Source of the DNA: Mustela lutreola | Lineage: Eukaryota > Chordata > Mammalia > Carnivora > Mustelidae | DNA length: 64,000 nucleotides | Assembly: GCF_030435805.1 (NCBI RefSeq) | Contig: NC_081298.1 | Location: forward strand, 25,284,501 to 25,348,500 | Reading direction: 5' to 3' | Part shown: positions 37,811-50,679 of the stretch, one piece after another | How the letters are laid out: each line of letters begins with the position of its first letter | Position numbering within the stretch: position 1 is the first letter of the stretch | The notes under the pieces: model-generated | The model's database searches: none | The model's input: only the letters and a program-made list of their open reading frames with translations | Told to the model about the DNA's origin: nothing | Program-made: the position numbers and the translations under genes

Positions 37811-38417
37811 GTTTATTCTTCCCAGCCCAGCCCAAGTCTGAGTGTTTTTTGGCGCCAGAGGGATGGTGGGCTACCACGTGGTATCTGAGGCCATGGTTCA
37901 GAGTGTCCTGGCCCCCTTACAGGAGCTTCACGAGGCCCCATTTCACAGATGCAGACAGTGAAGACTCCGAGCAAAAACTCACCAGAGGTCGCCACTCACA
38001 AATGCAGCACCAGGATTTAAAGCTAGGCAGTCTCCCGTCTGTACCTAAGCCATCTCCCTGGCTTCACATCCCCTGGCTCTGCCCCTGACTCAATCAACTG
38101 TGACCTTGGGTAAGACCTGGCCCTCCCAGGGCCTCAGTGTACCCATCTGTACAACAGAACAAGATTGTGGCTGTTGTGTCAAATGAGGTGGGGGATTAGA
38201 TGTTCCACCCTTGCCCACCACAGAGTATTCCATCACACAGACCATCTACTGTGTGACATTAGGCCACACACCCTCTCTGGACCTCCTTTTTCCCAGGTAT
38301 CACATATCTATTCCATGTTGGGCCTCCAGAGATGATAAGTAAACATAGTAAAAAGAACCCACAGAACGGGAGAAAATATTTGTAAATGATATAGCTGATA
38401 AAGAATGAATATCCAGA

Positions 38418-38791
38418 CCTTTAACCGGGCCGGGAAGGAGGGTTTTGGCGTTGGCCACCGCGGTGCGATGTGGTTCGAGATCCTGCCCAGGATTGGCGTC
38501 ATGGCCGTGTGCTTGGTCATCCCCAGCATAGCCACGGCGCACATCCACAGGTTCACCAATGGGAGCAAGAAAAAAAGGGTTGCCTATTATCCATATCAGT
38601 GGAGTTTGATACAAAGAGATAGGTGCATCTCTGGAGTTGATTGTTACTATGTGTCAAAGGGTTTGGAGAATATCAATTAAGGAAGCATTTTCCTGATGGA
38701 TGAAAAATAACTCAGTCATGCTCATCTAGCCCTTCTAAAGGTTATGCAGTGTATTAACGGAGTGCATAATAAAAAAGTAAAATTTTAAAAA
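38418..38791 (+). pseudogene. NDUFA1P: NDUFA1 processed retrocopy with full-length open frame
   Basis: An intronless copy of the complex I subunit NDUFA1 mRNA. The open frame 38468-38680 encodes 70 aa, the length of human NDUFA1, from MWFEILP to [11 protein letters not shown] with no stop or frameshift. About 18 residues differ from the human protein I remember, two of them Arg-to-Cys changes typical of CpG decay. A GC-rich 5' untranslated piece precedes it; AATAAA (38768) and an A-rich tail follow. A 14-bp target-site duplication (AATGAATATCCAGA) flanks it at 38404-38417 and 38792-38805, showing L1-mediated insertion, here into an older L1. The parent gene is X-linked and has introns. Expression cannot be judged from sequence, so it is called a pseudogene by default. 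Confidence 0.9.
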
Positions 38792-38910
38792 AATGAATAT
38801 CCAGAATATAGTGAGACTCCTAATATAACCACAACAAGAAGAACCAAATAAATAAATAAATAATGGGTGAAAGACTTGAATAGACATTTCTCTTTAGAAA
38901 TATACGAATG

Positions 38911-39104
38911 GGGCTACCTGGGTTGCTCAGTCGGCTAAGCAGCTGCCTTCAACTCAATGATCCCAGGTCCTGGGATCCAGTACCACATCGGGCTCTCTGC
39001 TCAGCAGGAAGCCTGCTTCTCCCTCCCCCACTCCCCCTGCTTGTGTTCCCTCTCTCTGTCTGTCTCTGTCAAATAATATAAAATCTTAAAAAAAAAAAAA
39101 AAAC
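38911..39104 (+). mobile_element. CAN SINE (SINEC) inserted in old L1
   Basis: A tRNA-Lys-derived head (CTGGGTTGCTCAGTCGGC), body and A-rich tail. Flanks read AAATATACGAATGG before and AAATATACAAATGG after, a target-site duplication with one mismatch. Confidence 0.9.
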
Positions 39105-39358
39105 AGACAAACTGGCTGCCAAATACATTTTTTAAAAATATACAAATGGCAAGCACACTGAAGGTCACTAATCATTAGAGAAATCCAAATCAAAACTCCA
39201 ATGAGATACCATCTCACATCCATTAGGATGGTTACTACAAAAAAAAAGTGTTGGTGAGGAGGCGGAGAAATTAGAACTCTGTGCGCTGTTGGTGGGGACG
39301 CAAAATGACACAGCCACAGCGGAAGACAGCAGGGTGGTTCCTCAAAATATTAAAACTA

Positions 39359-39546
39359 GGGGCGCCTGGGTGGCTCAGTGGGTTAAAGCCTCTGCCTTTG
39401 GCTCAGGTCATGATCCCAGGGTCCCTGGGATCGAGCCCCGCATCGGGCTCTCTGCTCTGCAGGGAGCCTGTTTCCTCCTCTCCCTCTGCCTGCTTCTCTG
39501 CCTACTTGTGATCTCTCTCTGTCAAATAAATAAAATCTTTTTTAAA
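39359..39546 (+). mobile_element. CAN SINE (SINEC) inserted in old L1
   Basis: A full-length SINE with a GGCGCCTGGGTGGCTCAG head. The target sequence ATATTAAAACTAG occurs just before it and again at about 39805, because an antisense L1 later landed in the SINE tail and moved the second copy away. Confidence 0.9.
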
Positions 39547-39550
39547 AATA

Positions 39551-39804
39551 TATTTTTTTATTTTATTTTTTATAAACATATATTTTTATCCCCAGGGGTA
39601 CAGGTCTGTGAATCACCAGGTTTACACACTTCACAGCACTCACGAAAGCACATACCCTCCCCAATGTCCATAATCCCACCCTCTTCTCCCAAACCCCCCC
39701 CCCCCCAGCAACACTCAGTTTGTTTTGTGAGATTAAGAGTCACTTATGGTTTGTCTCCCTCCCAATCCCATTTTCTTTCATTTATTCTTCTCGTAAAAAT
39801 ATAT
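39551..39804 (-). mobile_element. 5'-truncated L1 3' UTR fragment, antisense, inside a SINE tail
   Basis: The complement of the carnivore L1 3' end (compare 7260-7440: CATAAGAGACTCTTAATCTC). It starts with the reversed poly(A) as a T-rich run. TAAAAATATAT flanks both sides, marking its own target-site duplication within the tail of the SINE at 39359. It includes a C homopolymer of about 14 near 39694. Confidence 0.85.
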
Positions 39805-40378
39805 TAAAACTAGCATTGCCGTTGGATCCAGCAATCCCACTGCTGGGTGCACACCCATAAGAACCGAAAGCAGGCTCTGCAAGAGGCATCTGAACACCCA
39901 TGCTCATGGCGGCATCGTTTGCAACAGCTAGAACGTGGAAGCAGCCCATGTGTCCGACAGCCAGTGAACAGACAAAATATGACATGTACACACCATGGAA
40001 TATTATTCAGCTTGGAAGAGGAAGGAAATTCTGTAATAAGCTACAACACTGATGAACCTGGAGGATATTATGCTAAACGAAGTTCCAGAAAGACAGTATG
40101 ATTCTGCATACATGAGCTGCTGAGGGTGGTCCAATTCATAGAGACAAGAGGTAGATTGGTTGTCAGGGCCCAGGAGCCATGGGCCGGGGAGAGTGGGGAG
40201 CTAATGGTTTAACTGCAGAGAGTTTCAGTTCTGCAAAATGGAACGAGCTATGGCAATGGTGGGTGGTGATGGGGGCCCCTGATTAAGAATATAGTTAATA
40301 CCACTGAGCTGTAACCTTTAAAATAGTTAAAATGGTAAATTTTGCTATATGTATTTTACCACAATAAAAATTCTCTCT

Positions 40379-43300
40379 CACACACACACAGCTATTAAAA
40401 ATACCTTAAATCCATTAATGGAGAAAATTTGGGATACTTCAGAAACTTAAGAAAATCCTATAAATTCAGATAGCACATTCTATCATCACTGTATACTGTG
40501 AGAAGTACAGGTGTAAATTTTTTGAAGTTTCTCTTCCCTAAAGCAGGCACTCATTTTGCATGCATGATCTTTGCCTTAGCTGAGTCCCACCTGTTTACTA
40601 TTTACTCAAGAGCTTATGGAAGTGCTGAAAACAGTATCCAGGGTTATTCCCTACTGTGGCTCCAACCACAGAGCTCTCAGCACAGAGCATGGCACACAGT
40701 GGGCACTGAGTAAATGATCACCAAGGTGATTGTCAACCTCCATCCCCAGGCAGGCGATAAGAGGCCCAGTCCTCTGGGGAAGAGTGTGGTGACAGTGCCC
40801 CTAAGCAGGGCCCCAGAGTGGCAGACAGGCTGACAAAGCTGGAAAGGGCCGAAGGAATGGAGCCTACAAGGGAGGGAATTCATCCAGGAAGGGGCAGGCA
40901 AGTACAGATGCTGGCAAGGGTCCAGCTGGGCATTAGGAGGATGGATAAATCAGAAATATGTTGGTCTCCTGGGAGGGCACCCTGGACTGGCACCTGTCCT
41001 GGTGGAGAATCCGTCCCTCTGGCTATCCGCCAGGCCCCTCACCAGCACCTGGCCCCAGGACCTGGCCTTCCATGGTCTCCACAGTGGGATGGGTTCCAAG
41101 GGGTCCCCTCTTACTCCTGCCACTCCCGGGCCGTTATCAGCAATTTATGGACCTGGTAGACAACCTGGCATTGTTTCCATAGATTTTGTTTAGACCCATT
41201 CTTGGGATTTAAAAACCACACCATACTGAGATTTGATGAAAAGCAGAGCCATAGACACCCTGCTTCTTCCCACAAATGCCCTTCCCAGCCTCACTCAGGC
41301 ATTCATGTTTTCTTCCAGTCATTTGTCTTTGTTGAATGCGTATTTTGTTCAACAGTTATTTTTGAAAACTTTATGTAGTTAAGTCTTTTCCTTTATAGAT
41401 TCTAAGTTGTATGCATTTCATGAAGAACCTGTCCAGTTCCAAGATGATAGCAATATGCTCCTACGTTTCTACTGATTTTATTATGTCTATGTCTCTCTGT
41501 ATATGACATATAGAATAGATATGTGATAGGTGATGGATATTGTGCACACACACAAGTTTCAGAATGATAAAAGCCCTTTAGTGCAACTGGAATTTATTTT
41601 TGTGCATGGTGTGAGGTAGGGATCTGGTTTAATTTTTGTTAAGTGACTACCCAAGGCCACAGTGCGGTACCATTATTGAATCCATTATTGAATAGACCAT
41701 CTTTCCTCTGCACCTTGGAAACAGAGTCAATGCACGGCTTCTGGTCTCTCTCTCACTTCATGCAGCCCTCCTCCTCGTCCTGCACCAGCACCATACCCTT
41801 CGAGTTAGCTTTGGAAAATGTGTTGATGTGTGCCATGGTGAGCACCCTGTTCTCTATTTCTGCTTCTCATACACGTTCTCTACCATGCAAGCTTATCCAT
41901 CCTCTTGTGTCAACAAAGCTGCATTTTTTAACAGCTGGCCTTGCAGCGATTTTACAGATTCACGTGTGAAGAATAAATCTCTTGGCCATGTCGGTTCTTC
42001 ACTTCCCGGAACATGGAGTCCTCTCTCTGCGTCTTCAAGTTCTCCTTCAATAGCTTTAGTAAAGTGTCATTGGTTTCCTCAAATGAATTTTGCATTTTTG
42101 GGTCAGATTTAATTTTAGATCTTTTATCAGTGGTAGGACAATTGTAAATGGGATCTTCACCCTCAGTGACATTTTTTGTGGTTATAGCAGCTGGGGAGGA
42201 AACTCCTGCTATGTGACACCCGTGTGGCACTCCATGGTTCCCACCCTCTGGAGGACTCAAATTCTCCCCAGTGCTCTAGAGGCACGCGCCTGTCACCCAC
42301 AAGCATTCCATAATGCCCAAGTGTGTTCACCCCCACCAGCTCATCTCATCCCCACGGCATTGCCACAGATGAGACGGGCATCGAATGGCAGAGAGACTTC
42401 CTGAGCTCACACAGTGAGTTTTGGTGTAACAGTAACGTCAGCCCAACCCACAGGCCCCTGGGGCTCACTCTCCCTTCAACACTTCCCACAGTCATTTCAA
42501 ATTCCAGAAGGTTTAGGTGGACTGACTGCGGACCCATGAGTAGAGGGCAGGAATCCTGGGCTTTGTCCCAGCTGGGCCCTGCGAGCAGGCGACCCCCCTC
42601 AACTCACCCAGAACCTTGGCAACAATCGCACAGACGGCACAGACAGAGCGTTCAATCCCTGGGGCGTCTTGTTCCTCATGAGGGGCGTCCGCTGCTTCAG
42701 CTCAGCCCCGGCCTGGATAACCAGGCTCCCCTTCCTTTGCCGTGGGCCTCCCCTTCACCTGCCCCCATAGTCCCTCCTCCAAGGTCAGCAAGCCCTGGGT
42801 TGGGTGGTAGAGGCCTGCAGCGATCTTGAAGGTCCTCTACAAGTAAGGAGACAGGCCCTGCCCAAGAGGGACCCAGTCTCATCCCAGACCCACCACGGAA
42901 ACCTCTTCAACCCAGCAGGGGGCAAGGGGTTGTTCCACCCCTGGGAGGGCTCCCTGCTGTGGCAACATCTTTCAGGGGAACAAGGGCCACCTCTAGGCCT
43001 CAGTCCCCCCACCCTCCCAGTACACAATGAACAAGGCTGGCTGCCTGCCTGTCCCTCGGCCCACCCACAGGACTGGAGCAGAGGAGTGGGCGGCCGGCCA
43101 AGGCGGGAGTTAGCTCTAGGCGGCGACCAAGGCAGACCGGAGGTAGTGAGTGCCAAACCACCCCTTAAGGCCCCCGGCACGGCGCCTCCGATAAACCTAG
43201 CTCAAGCTCCAGGATTTGAGCTAATCCCACTAATCCCTGGAACCCAGGCTAGGTAGGGCAGATGGGAGGGCCTCAGCCTCCCTGAGCCTCAGAGACCCCT

Positions 43301-46300
43301 GGACCCTGGACCCCACCCTTGCCTGCCGTTCCTTCACTGTGTGACCTCGAGGAAGTCACCTCCATGTCCCCATATGCTACAATATGCTAGTCCTCACTTC
43401 CTCCAGGGCAGTGGTGGACCAAGGCCCCCAAACTGCTGGAGTGAAAGGTCCTTGTTGACTGTGGTGATGGGTGTGAGCCCCTCACTGACAGAGGGAAGGA
43501 AGGACCACATTCTTTCCTTGAGTCACATCTAGCTCCCAGCCCTGATTCAGGCAGGCCAGGCGGGCGGGGGAATCCCATGATGGTCATTTCTCAGGTCATG
43601 GTCACCCACCCAGGGCTCGGGGGTGGGGGTGACTTAGCCTGAGAAGGGAGAAGCTGATGCTGCTGGTCACCATGCATCATGGTCACAGGCAAGGAGCCCG
43701 GAGGAAGCACCCCCATCTACCGGCCTTCTTCCCCCAACAGGGGACCAAGGGCTTATGGGAAGCTCTGGGTGGCCTGGAAGGCTGGCCTAGACTCTGGGGT
43801 CCCCAGAATCCTTTCACCGTTCTGGTCTTTGGACGTACAGAAGCTGCTTGTTCCTCAATGGTGGTGGTTCCCTGGAGCTGGTTTCCAGGAGGGGTCTGGT
43901 CAGAGAAGGAGGGGCTAGACCAGCTTCCTGCCCCAGAGCCAGGGAGCTTCTGCCCCACAACACATAGCCTTGAGTCTGCTGAGCCCTCAGCTCTTACAGT
44001 GGGTCTGAAGTGGGAAGGGGGAAGAAGGGGAGGCCTGGTCCATCCCAAGGGCTCAGAACAGCAAAACTCCCCAGTGACCTCTCCTTTCTTTCCTTGCCAA
44101 CTTATCCACCATCAATGTCATCAGCCAGCCATTAGCCCAAGTGATGGCCTGACCTCCAGAAGGCCTCCTGGGACAGGACAGAAGTTTCCAGATGGCCCTT
44201 TCCAATTTGCACTGATAAGCCTGCTGTCATCCCAGGATGCTCTGAGACCCTGCCCTTTGCAAGGGTGGGTGAGAAATACAGATGACAAGTAACAAGCCCC
44301 CTTCATGGAGGGCTGGCTCTGCGGGGCCTGGAGCTGAGCACTTGCTGTATACACCCACACCCACTTCTCCCACCAGCCACATGAGGGAGGTACAATGGGA
44401 GGGATTGAGGGGGAAGTGGCCCTCAGGTGGTCAGTTGTGTGCTGCAGAGCTGGAGTTCAAGTTCGAGGCTGGCTGTCTGGCTTTGGAGTCCTTGCTGGTG
44501 GCGTGTCTGGAAAAGAAGAGCTGGTAGGGGGATCCACGGCTGTGGGTCCACAGGGAGGGTGAGACAGGCTGTGCCAGGGCTCCCAAAAGCTGGCATGGCG
44601 AGGTCTCTCCTATCACCTCTGTGTACCCCCACCCCGTATCATCCTCCTGGGCAGACCTGGGCCAGAGCGGGAGGTAGAAGTGGATACTCCAAGGAAGGAC
44701 TTTCTAACAGTCCAACTCTGAGGGACTGAGCCCCTTGTCCCAGGAGGTGTACGAGCCCAGGTGAGGTGAGTTTACTCGGGAGCCCAGAACTCTGCAGATC
44801 CTCACACCTGGTTTCAGAGGTGGCTCCTTCCTTTTCTTCCCTGAGGGCCCTCAGCCCTCGACTCTGTGTTAAGTGCTACCCATTGAGATGTTGGCATTTC
44901 TTATTTGAATCACCAGGAGGGCTGCCTCACTTTCCAGTTGAGGTTCAAAGAGATTTAACTGCTGGACCCTGGTCACCTGGCCAGCAGAACCAGGAAGGCA
45001 CCCAGGAGTGTCCTGGGAATATGGGTCGGCCGGGCCTGGGTGCAAATCCCAGTATGGTTTCTGTGCTGGGTGTCCTCAGCAAGACACTTTCCCTCTCTGA
45101 GCCTGTACTCTCTTCTCTAAAATGGGAGAGAGCCCGCCTACCTATCTGAGAGTTCAGTGGGGGCTGGCAGTGCACAGGGTCTCGCCACAAACAGCAGGAT
45201 GTGAGTGAGATGCCGCCCTTCCCCATCCTTCGCTCCCCCATGGGTACTGCTGGCCTCCAGCCTGTGAGTACCCCCACTCCCCGCCCCTCCGCATAGTGGC
45301 TCCAACTTGGCTGCTTCTGGTAGCCTCCTCCCTGGCTCTGCTCCAATCCAACCAAACCCCTCTGACTTGGAGTAATCTCCTTTTTCTGATCCGGCTGCAC
45401 CCCCTTCCCCGCCCACCCCTCTCCCTACACACACTCACTGCACGGCCCCACTGCGGGCTGGGGCTGGCAGACCCTGGCCTCATGCCCACTGCACAGCAAT
45501 GTCTCCACTGCGCCCGGCCTGGAGGGCTCTTCCCCAGGACTCCAGCAGCTTCTGCTGGGCTGCTCCGAGAGGCCTTGCTCCATCACGTGCCAGAGGAACT
45601 CTCCGTCCCCTCCCACTGCATGTCTCGCCCAGCCCCTGCATTATTGGCTTCCATATTATTTGATCATTTTTACTCTTCTCCCTTGTTTGCTGCCTGGGGG
45701 GGTCCCTGTTGGGCTTCTCTCTGCCATGTCTCAGGATCCCAGCACCCAGCCTTTACCCAGGTAGGGGCTCCGGAACCCGAGTGGGAGGAGTGAGCCTCCC
45801 GTGGGAGGGGTGCTGACAACCTGAACTGGGGACAGTTCCTCCAGCCTCCGATTCTAGGACTCAGGAAACAAACTGCAGCATTTCCTTGTAACAGGGGCAC
45901 TGGTCTCGCACGAGGCCCATGAAGGATGGGCAGGATTGGCACAGCCTTGCCTCCCCCGAGTCTCAAGGGGACTCCCTTGAGGGTCATCACCAAGTCTAGG
46001 GTCAGGGTCTGGAGAACAGGAGCACTCAATGCAAATGGACAAGGGGGAGACAAGGTCTGGAGAGTAGGATGCCGGGGTCCAGTCACGTACCTCTGGGCCT
46101 CAGTCACTATACCTGCGGACAGGCATGCCACTTCCTGCCCTCTGGCCTCCTCTGATGAGAGGTAGGAAGGGCCTTTGGAGATGCAGAGTGCTGCCACTTC
46201 TCACCCAGGACCACCGAGGTGCCGCAGGCCAGGGTCCTAGGTCGGCCCCAAGCTCCTGCACTCAAGCACATAGGGAGTCGGGCGCCCGTGCCTGGACTCA

Positions 46301-48049
46301 CTTGGATAATCGCTATGGTGACATCACCAGCTCCATACCCAGAAGGAGCCCCAGCACCAGGCAGTCTGCAGAGGTGGGGTGTTGGTGCTGCCCAGCTCTT
46401 GGCAATGATGAGATGCTGTCAGTGTGACGTTCCAAGCCTGTCACCTGCCTTAGCGCCCACTCTAGGAGGTAGGTGCTTCTGCTCCCCTCCAACCCACCTT
46501 GACAGATGGGGTCACTGAGCCCCACAGAGGGTAGTACCCTGTCTACGTCACACAGCAACTCGGGATCTGGACCCAGAGCCGTCAGGCACCAAAGCCTGTG
46601 TTCTTAAGCCACAGAAGGACACAAAGCCCATCCCTCCCTCCCCCCCACCACACACACCATGCAAAACCCTGTGCATGGCATCAGGATGGGCCCCTGCATT
46701 CCCAAGCTTTCGATACCTTGCAGTGGGATCCCCTTCTCAGCAGGTTTGGAAGGACACGTGGCCCCAGCTTCCTGGGACTCAGGAAAGGAAAGGGCAGGCA
46801 GGGGTTAGATCTGGAAACCGGCATGTCCCTGCGGACTGTGAGTTCGCACCCATAAACCATACACCTGACTTAGAGGACCAGGTCCCTCAAGAGAGGGTGG
46901 GGCAAGGCAAAGAGAGGCTCTGAGGCAATGCACCCCCCACCCCCAGAACCCACCCCCTAGCCCCAGCTTTCTGTGGGATTTCCTGCGATCCATAAGCAGC
47001 TCCCTGTGCCTGCTCTGTGCTGCCCTCACACCGCAGTGGAGAAGAGCCCAGCCGCGCCTTTCCTAAGGGCCACTGAGGCAGGGATGGGGAGGGAAGGAGT
47101 GGGAAGACAGGGCACCTTTAGGAACCTTCACCACCACCAGGAGTCCGAGGAGCAGGAATGGCGAGCCACTGGCCACTCAGCAGTGGCTTCCGACGGCACA
47201 GATCTTCATCATCAACCAGCTCTCCTCCTAGAGTCCCTGCTTTAGCACCGAGGTCCCCAACCACAGGAACAGAGGGCGCTGAGGGCGATCCACTATCAAC
47301 TTCAAGTTCTATGAGAATCCAGAGCTTCTGTTGCCAGACCATGTCCCCTTCCCTCCAGGGAATTCAACCACCCATCATTTATCCCCATTTCATAAAGATG
47401 GAAACAGGCTCTGAGAGGTTTAGACACTTGCCCAGAGTCACACCAGGAATGAGCAGCGAAGCTAAGCTCTGAACCCTGGCTGGTCCCATTCTGCAGCCCA
47501 CATTCTGTGGAACGCCAACTTGATCCCGAGACGCTGCCTTCCTCCCCCTCGCCCCCAGCACCTCTAGTGCCCTAGAGAACCAGATAAAACCTACATAACT
47601 CCTCAGAGCCTCAGTTTCCTCATCTGAAAAATAGGGAGCATAAAAATACCCATGAAGACAGAGTCCAAGTAATACACTCAGTCAAGAAAAACAGGTGGTT
47701 TTCTCGCCCCTAATGATGTCCCTCCCTGGGACTCCCCCACACTTGGGACTACCTCTCCCACCATTGGCTCACCCTCTAGACTCCCACAAACCTTTTACCT
47801 CTTCCCAAACCCCTAGGCGGAGCCCCAGGACCCACTTACCAAAGCAGGGGACATCCTGAAGATAAATTTAAGTGAGTCACTGTCAGGGTGCTATTGGGGA
47901 CAAGCCAATGTCACTGTCTTCAGGGCCCACGATCTCCTGGTTCAAACCCATGTCTTGCCCTTTCACTAGCCAGAGCCAGGAGTCAGTGCAGACAGGTGCC
48001 CTACCCACTGCCAGGGAGGTATCAGATACTAGAGGTATAGGAATTCCAG
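40379..48049. other. Intergenic DNA without a recognised gene
   Basis: GC-rich unique sequence with MIR pieces and one L1 fragment (41540-41710). The longest open frame on the plus strand (43657-44292) matches no family I know and overlaps open frames in other phases, so it is treated as chance. No convincing exon was seen. Confidence 0.6.
41540..41710 (-). mobile_element. Antisense L1 ORF2 fragment
   Basis: The phrase GTGCATGGTGTGAGGTAGGGATCTGG and the adjoining TTATTGAATAGACCATC match the antisense of an L1 segment also present at about 26040-26130. Only some 170 bases are clear. Confidence 0.55.
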
Positions 48050-49628
48050 ACTTCTGGAACTGTCAGTTCTATTATAAAGCTATAATCATCCAAACGGTAC
48101 TGGCATAAAATCAGTACAGTGCTGGGCTAAAAATAGACACATAGATCAATGGAACAGAATAGAAAGTTTAGAAATAAAGTCACACTTATAATGGTTAATT
48201 AATCTTTGACAAAGGAGGCAAGACTATGCAATGAGAAAAAGTCTCTTCAGCAAATGATGTTGGGAAAACTGAACAGCGACATGCAAAAGAATGAAACTGG
48301 GCCACTTTCTTACTCCAGACACAAAGATAACTCAAAATAGATTTAAAAACCTAACTGTGAGATCTGAAACCATAAAAATCCAGGAAGAGAGCACAGGCAG
48401 TACCTTCTCTGACACTGGCCGTTGCAGCATCTTTCTAGATATGTCTCCTGAGGCCAGGGAAACAGAAGCAAAACTAAACTGTGGGGACTACATCAGAATA
48501 AAAGCTTCTGTGGAGCAAAGGAAACAATCAACAAAACTAAAAAGATAAATGGGAAAAGATGTTTGCAAACAACATATCCGATAAAGGGTTCGTATTCAAG
48601 AGATATAAAGAATTTATACAATGCAACACCCCCAAAACAAATAACCCAATGAAAAAATCGGCAGAAGACATGAACAGACATTTCTCCAAAGAAGAAGATG
48701 GCCAACAGACACATTAAAAAAAATTGCTCAGCATCATTCATTATCAGGGAAGTGGAAATCAGAATACAACGATATTACTTCACACGTATCAGAGTGGCTA
48801 AAATCGAAAACATGAGAAATGGCAAGTGCTGGTGAGGATGTAGAGAAAGGAGACCCTCGGGTGCTGTTGGTGGGAAGGCAAACGGACACAGCCACTGTGC
48901 AGGATGGGATGGAGGGTTAAAAAGTGAAAAGTAGAACCATCCAGTAATTGCACTGCTATTCACTCCCCCCCCCAAAAAAGAAACTGCACTAACTCAAAGG
49001 GATACATGCACCCCTATATTTGTTGCAGCATCATTTACAATAGCCAGATCATGGAAGCAGCCCAAGTGTCCATCGATAGATGAATGAATAAAGAAGATGT
49101 GGTCTTGGGGCTCCTGGATGGCTCATTTTGGAAAAGCATGTGACTCTTGATCTTGGGGTCGTGAGTCCAAGCCCTATCTTGGGTATAGAGATTACTAAAA
49201 ATAAATCAGTAAACTTCAAAAAAAGATGAATTTTTAAAAAGATGTGGTGTCTGTAGAAATGAAATATTGTTCAGCCGTAATAAGAAGGAAATCTTTCCAT
49301 TTGCAACAACATAGATGGAACTAGAGAGTGTAATGCTAAGTGAAGTAAGTCAGAGAAAGACAAATAGTGGGCAAAGGCGGGGGGCGGGGGAGGATGCCGA
49401 GAGACAAACCAAGAAACAGACTCTTAACTATGGAGAACAGACTGATGGTCACCAGAGGGGGGGGGGGAGAGATGGGTGAACCAGGTGAAGGGGATTAAGA
49501 GCACACTTATGATAATGAGCCCTGAGAAATGCATGCAAGTGTAGAATCACTATATTGTACACCAGAAACAGAACACTATATGTTAACTGTAGTGGAATTA
49601 AAATGTTAAACTTAATTTTAAAAAAAGA
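48050..49628 (+). mobile_element. Old L1 ORF2 3' part and 3' UTR, sense
   Basis: Landmarks include ATAGATCAATGGAACAGAATAG, CAAATGATGTTGGGAAAACTG, GACATGAACAGACATTTCTCC and ATAGATGAATGAATAAAGAAG, ending in an A-rich tail near 49625. An old short CAN SINE sits at about 49107-49227. There is a G run near 49457. The frames are disrupted throughout. Confidence 0.85.
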
Positions 49629-49981
49629 AAAGAAAAACCAATTCTATGCAAGTCTTTTAAATGAGAACACAAGAAACAAAATATTTGTTCTAAGTGTACC
49701 TCCACTGAATTTAGCCACACGTCCACCTAAAATCATCTTACATACCATAGATGGTTCAAGGTCCTCAGTTTGAGAAACGAGAATCCAATGCAAGCCCCAT
49801 GTAGTAAACTGAAGCTAGGAGAAAGGCACAGAGCTTGTCCAAGGACACCCAGCACATCTGGTGGAAGTGGACATGAAGCCAGACCTTCTTGGGCCCTTTC
49901 TTCCTGTGATGCTCCTACTGGGTTAAAGATTCAAGAAGTCTGGAAACTGAACATGCCAGGCCCTGTTAGTCAAAGCCTGTC

Positions 49982-50237
49982 TGGGCCTCAGTACTAACAG
50001 GGATTACCAGAGCCAGTGGCCGAGGCCTATGAACCGGAGTAGCTATGCCCCACAGTGGATGTGCAAGCATTCTAGCCTGGGGCTGGACATCAGTGCAGAG
50101 GGCCAGAGGGGTGTTGGACAAGTCAAACTCCTCTCTGAGCCTCAGTTTCCTAATCTGTAAAATGGAGCCGTCATTTTGCCTGGAAAGCGCTGTTTGGAGG
50201 CTCAGAGGTGACTGCAGCCATGGGGCTGTGTTAAGAG
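49982..50237 (+). repeat. 256-bp direct duplication, copy 1
   Basis: Nearly identical to 52188-52442: I count three substitutions and one 1-base gap, about 98% identity. The unit runs from TGGGCCTCAGTACTAACA to GCTGTGTTAAGAG and contains a MIR core. The two copies sit 2.2 kb apart in the same orientation, with unrelated flanks. Confidence 0.95.
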
Positions 50238-50679
50238 GTACAGTGTCCTCAACAAACAGCAGAGGGACGTTGGCAGACACCGTGTCATGGTGGCCTCCCC
50301 CACATCAATTTCCCGCCCTTGTGGGTCCAGCTCTGGTGTGGGTCCAGCGCCATGTCCCTGTTTATTCTCCCTATCTTGATGGAATTCTTTCCAAAAAGGA
50401 TGTGGTCCTGGAGCATGTGGAGGAGTGGTTAAGCCCTTCCACCCTGAGCTGTGGGACCATCCCCCACCTTCGGACGGGATTCTGCTTCCAGTGTGCGCCC
50501 CTCTCCCCAGCCTCCTGCTTGTGCCTGCTGTGACAGTAATGGTCACTAGAGCTCACAATGCTTGGGCATCGGGCTCTTTCAGAAACACCTGAGATGATGT
50601 GCTGATGAAAAACAGAGGCTACTTGAAAAGGAAAAAACAAAAAACAAAAAACAAAAAATATCAACAGGCTCTGCAGCCA

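Larger units (their letters stand above)
38300..40378 (+). mobile_element. Old L1 (ORF2 3' part and 3' UTR), host of nested insertions
   Basis: Sense-strand L1 pieces are collinear across the inserts. 38330-38403 and 38806-38910 carry late ORF2 sequence, 39130-39358 the ATGAGATACCATCTCAC region, and 39808-40378 the end of ORF2 (GGAATATTATTCAGC) and 3' UTR, ending in an A-rich tail near 40375. It is interrupted by the NDUFA1 retrocopy, two CAN SINEs and an antisense L1 3' fragment. It is divergent and not coding-competent. Confidence 0.85.

Noticed and set aside
43657-44292. Longest open frame in the window (211 codons, plus strand)
   Set aside because: It has no family resemblance, lies in GC-rich DNA with other open frames overlapping on both strands, and no splice or promoter evidence supports it.
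45670-46197. 175-codon minus-strand open frame
   Set aside because: Low-complexity Pro/Leu/Ser-rich translation of GC-rich intergenic DNA with no recognisable domain.
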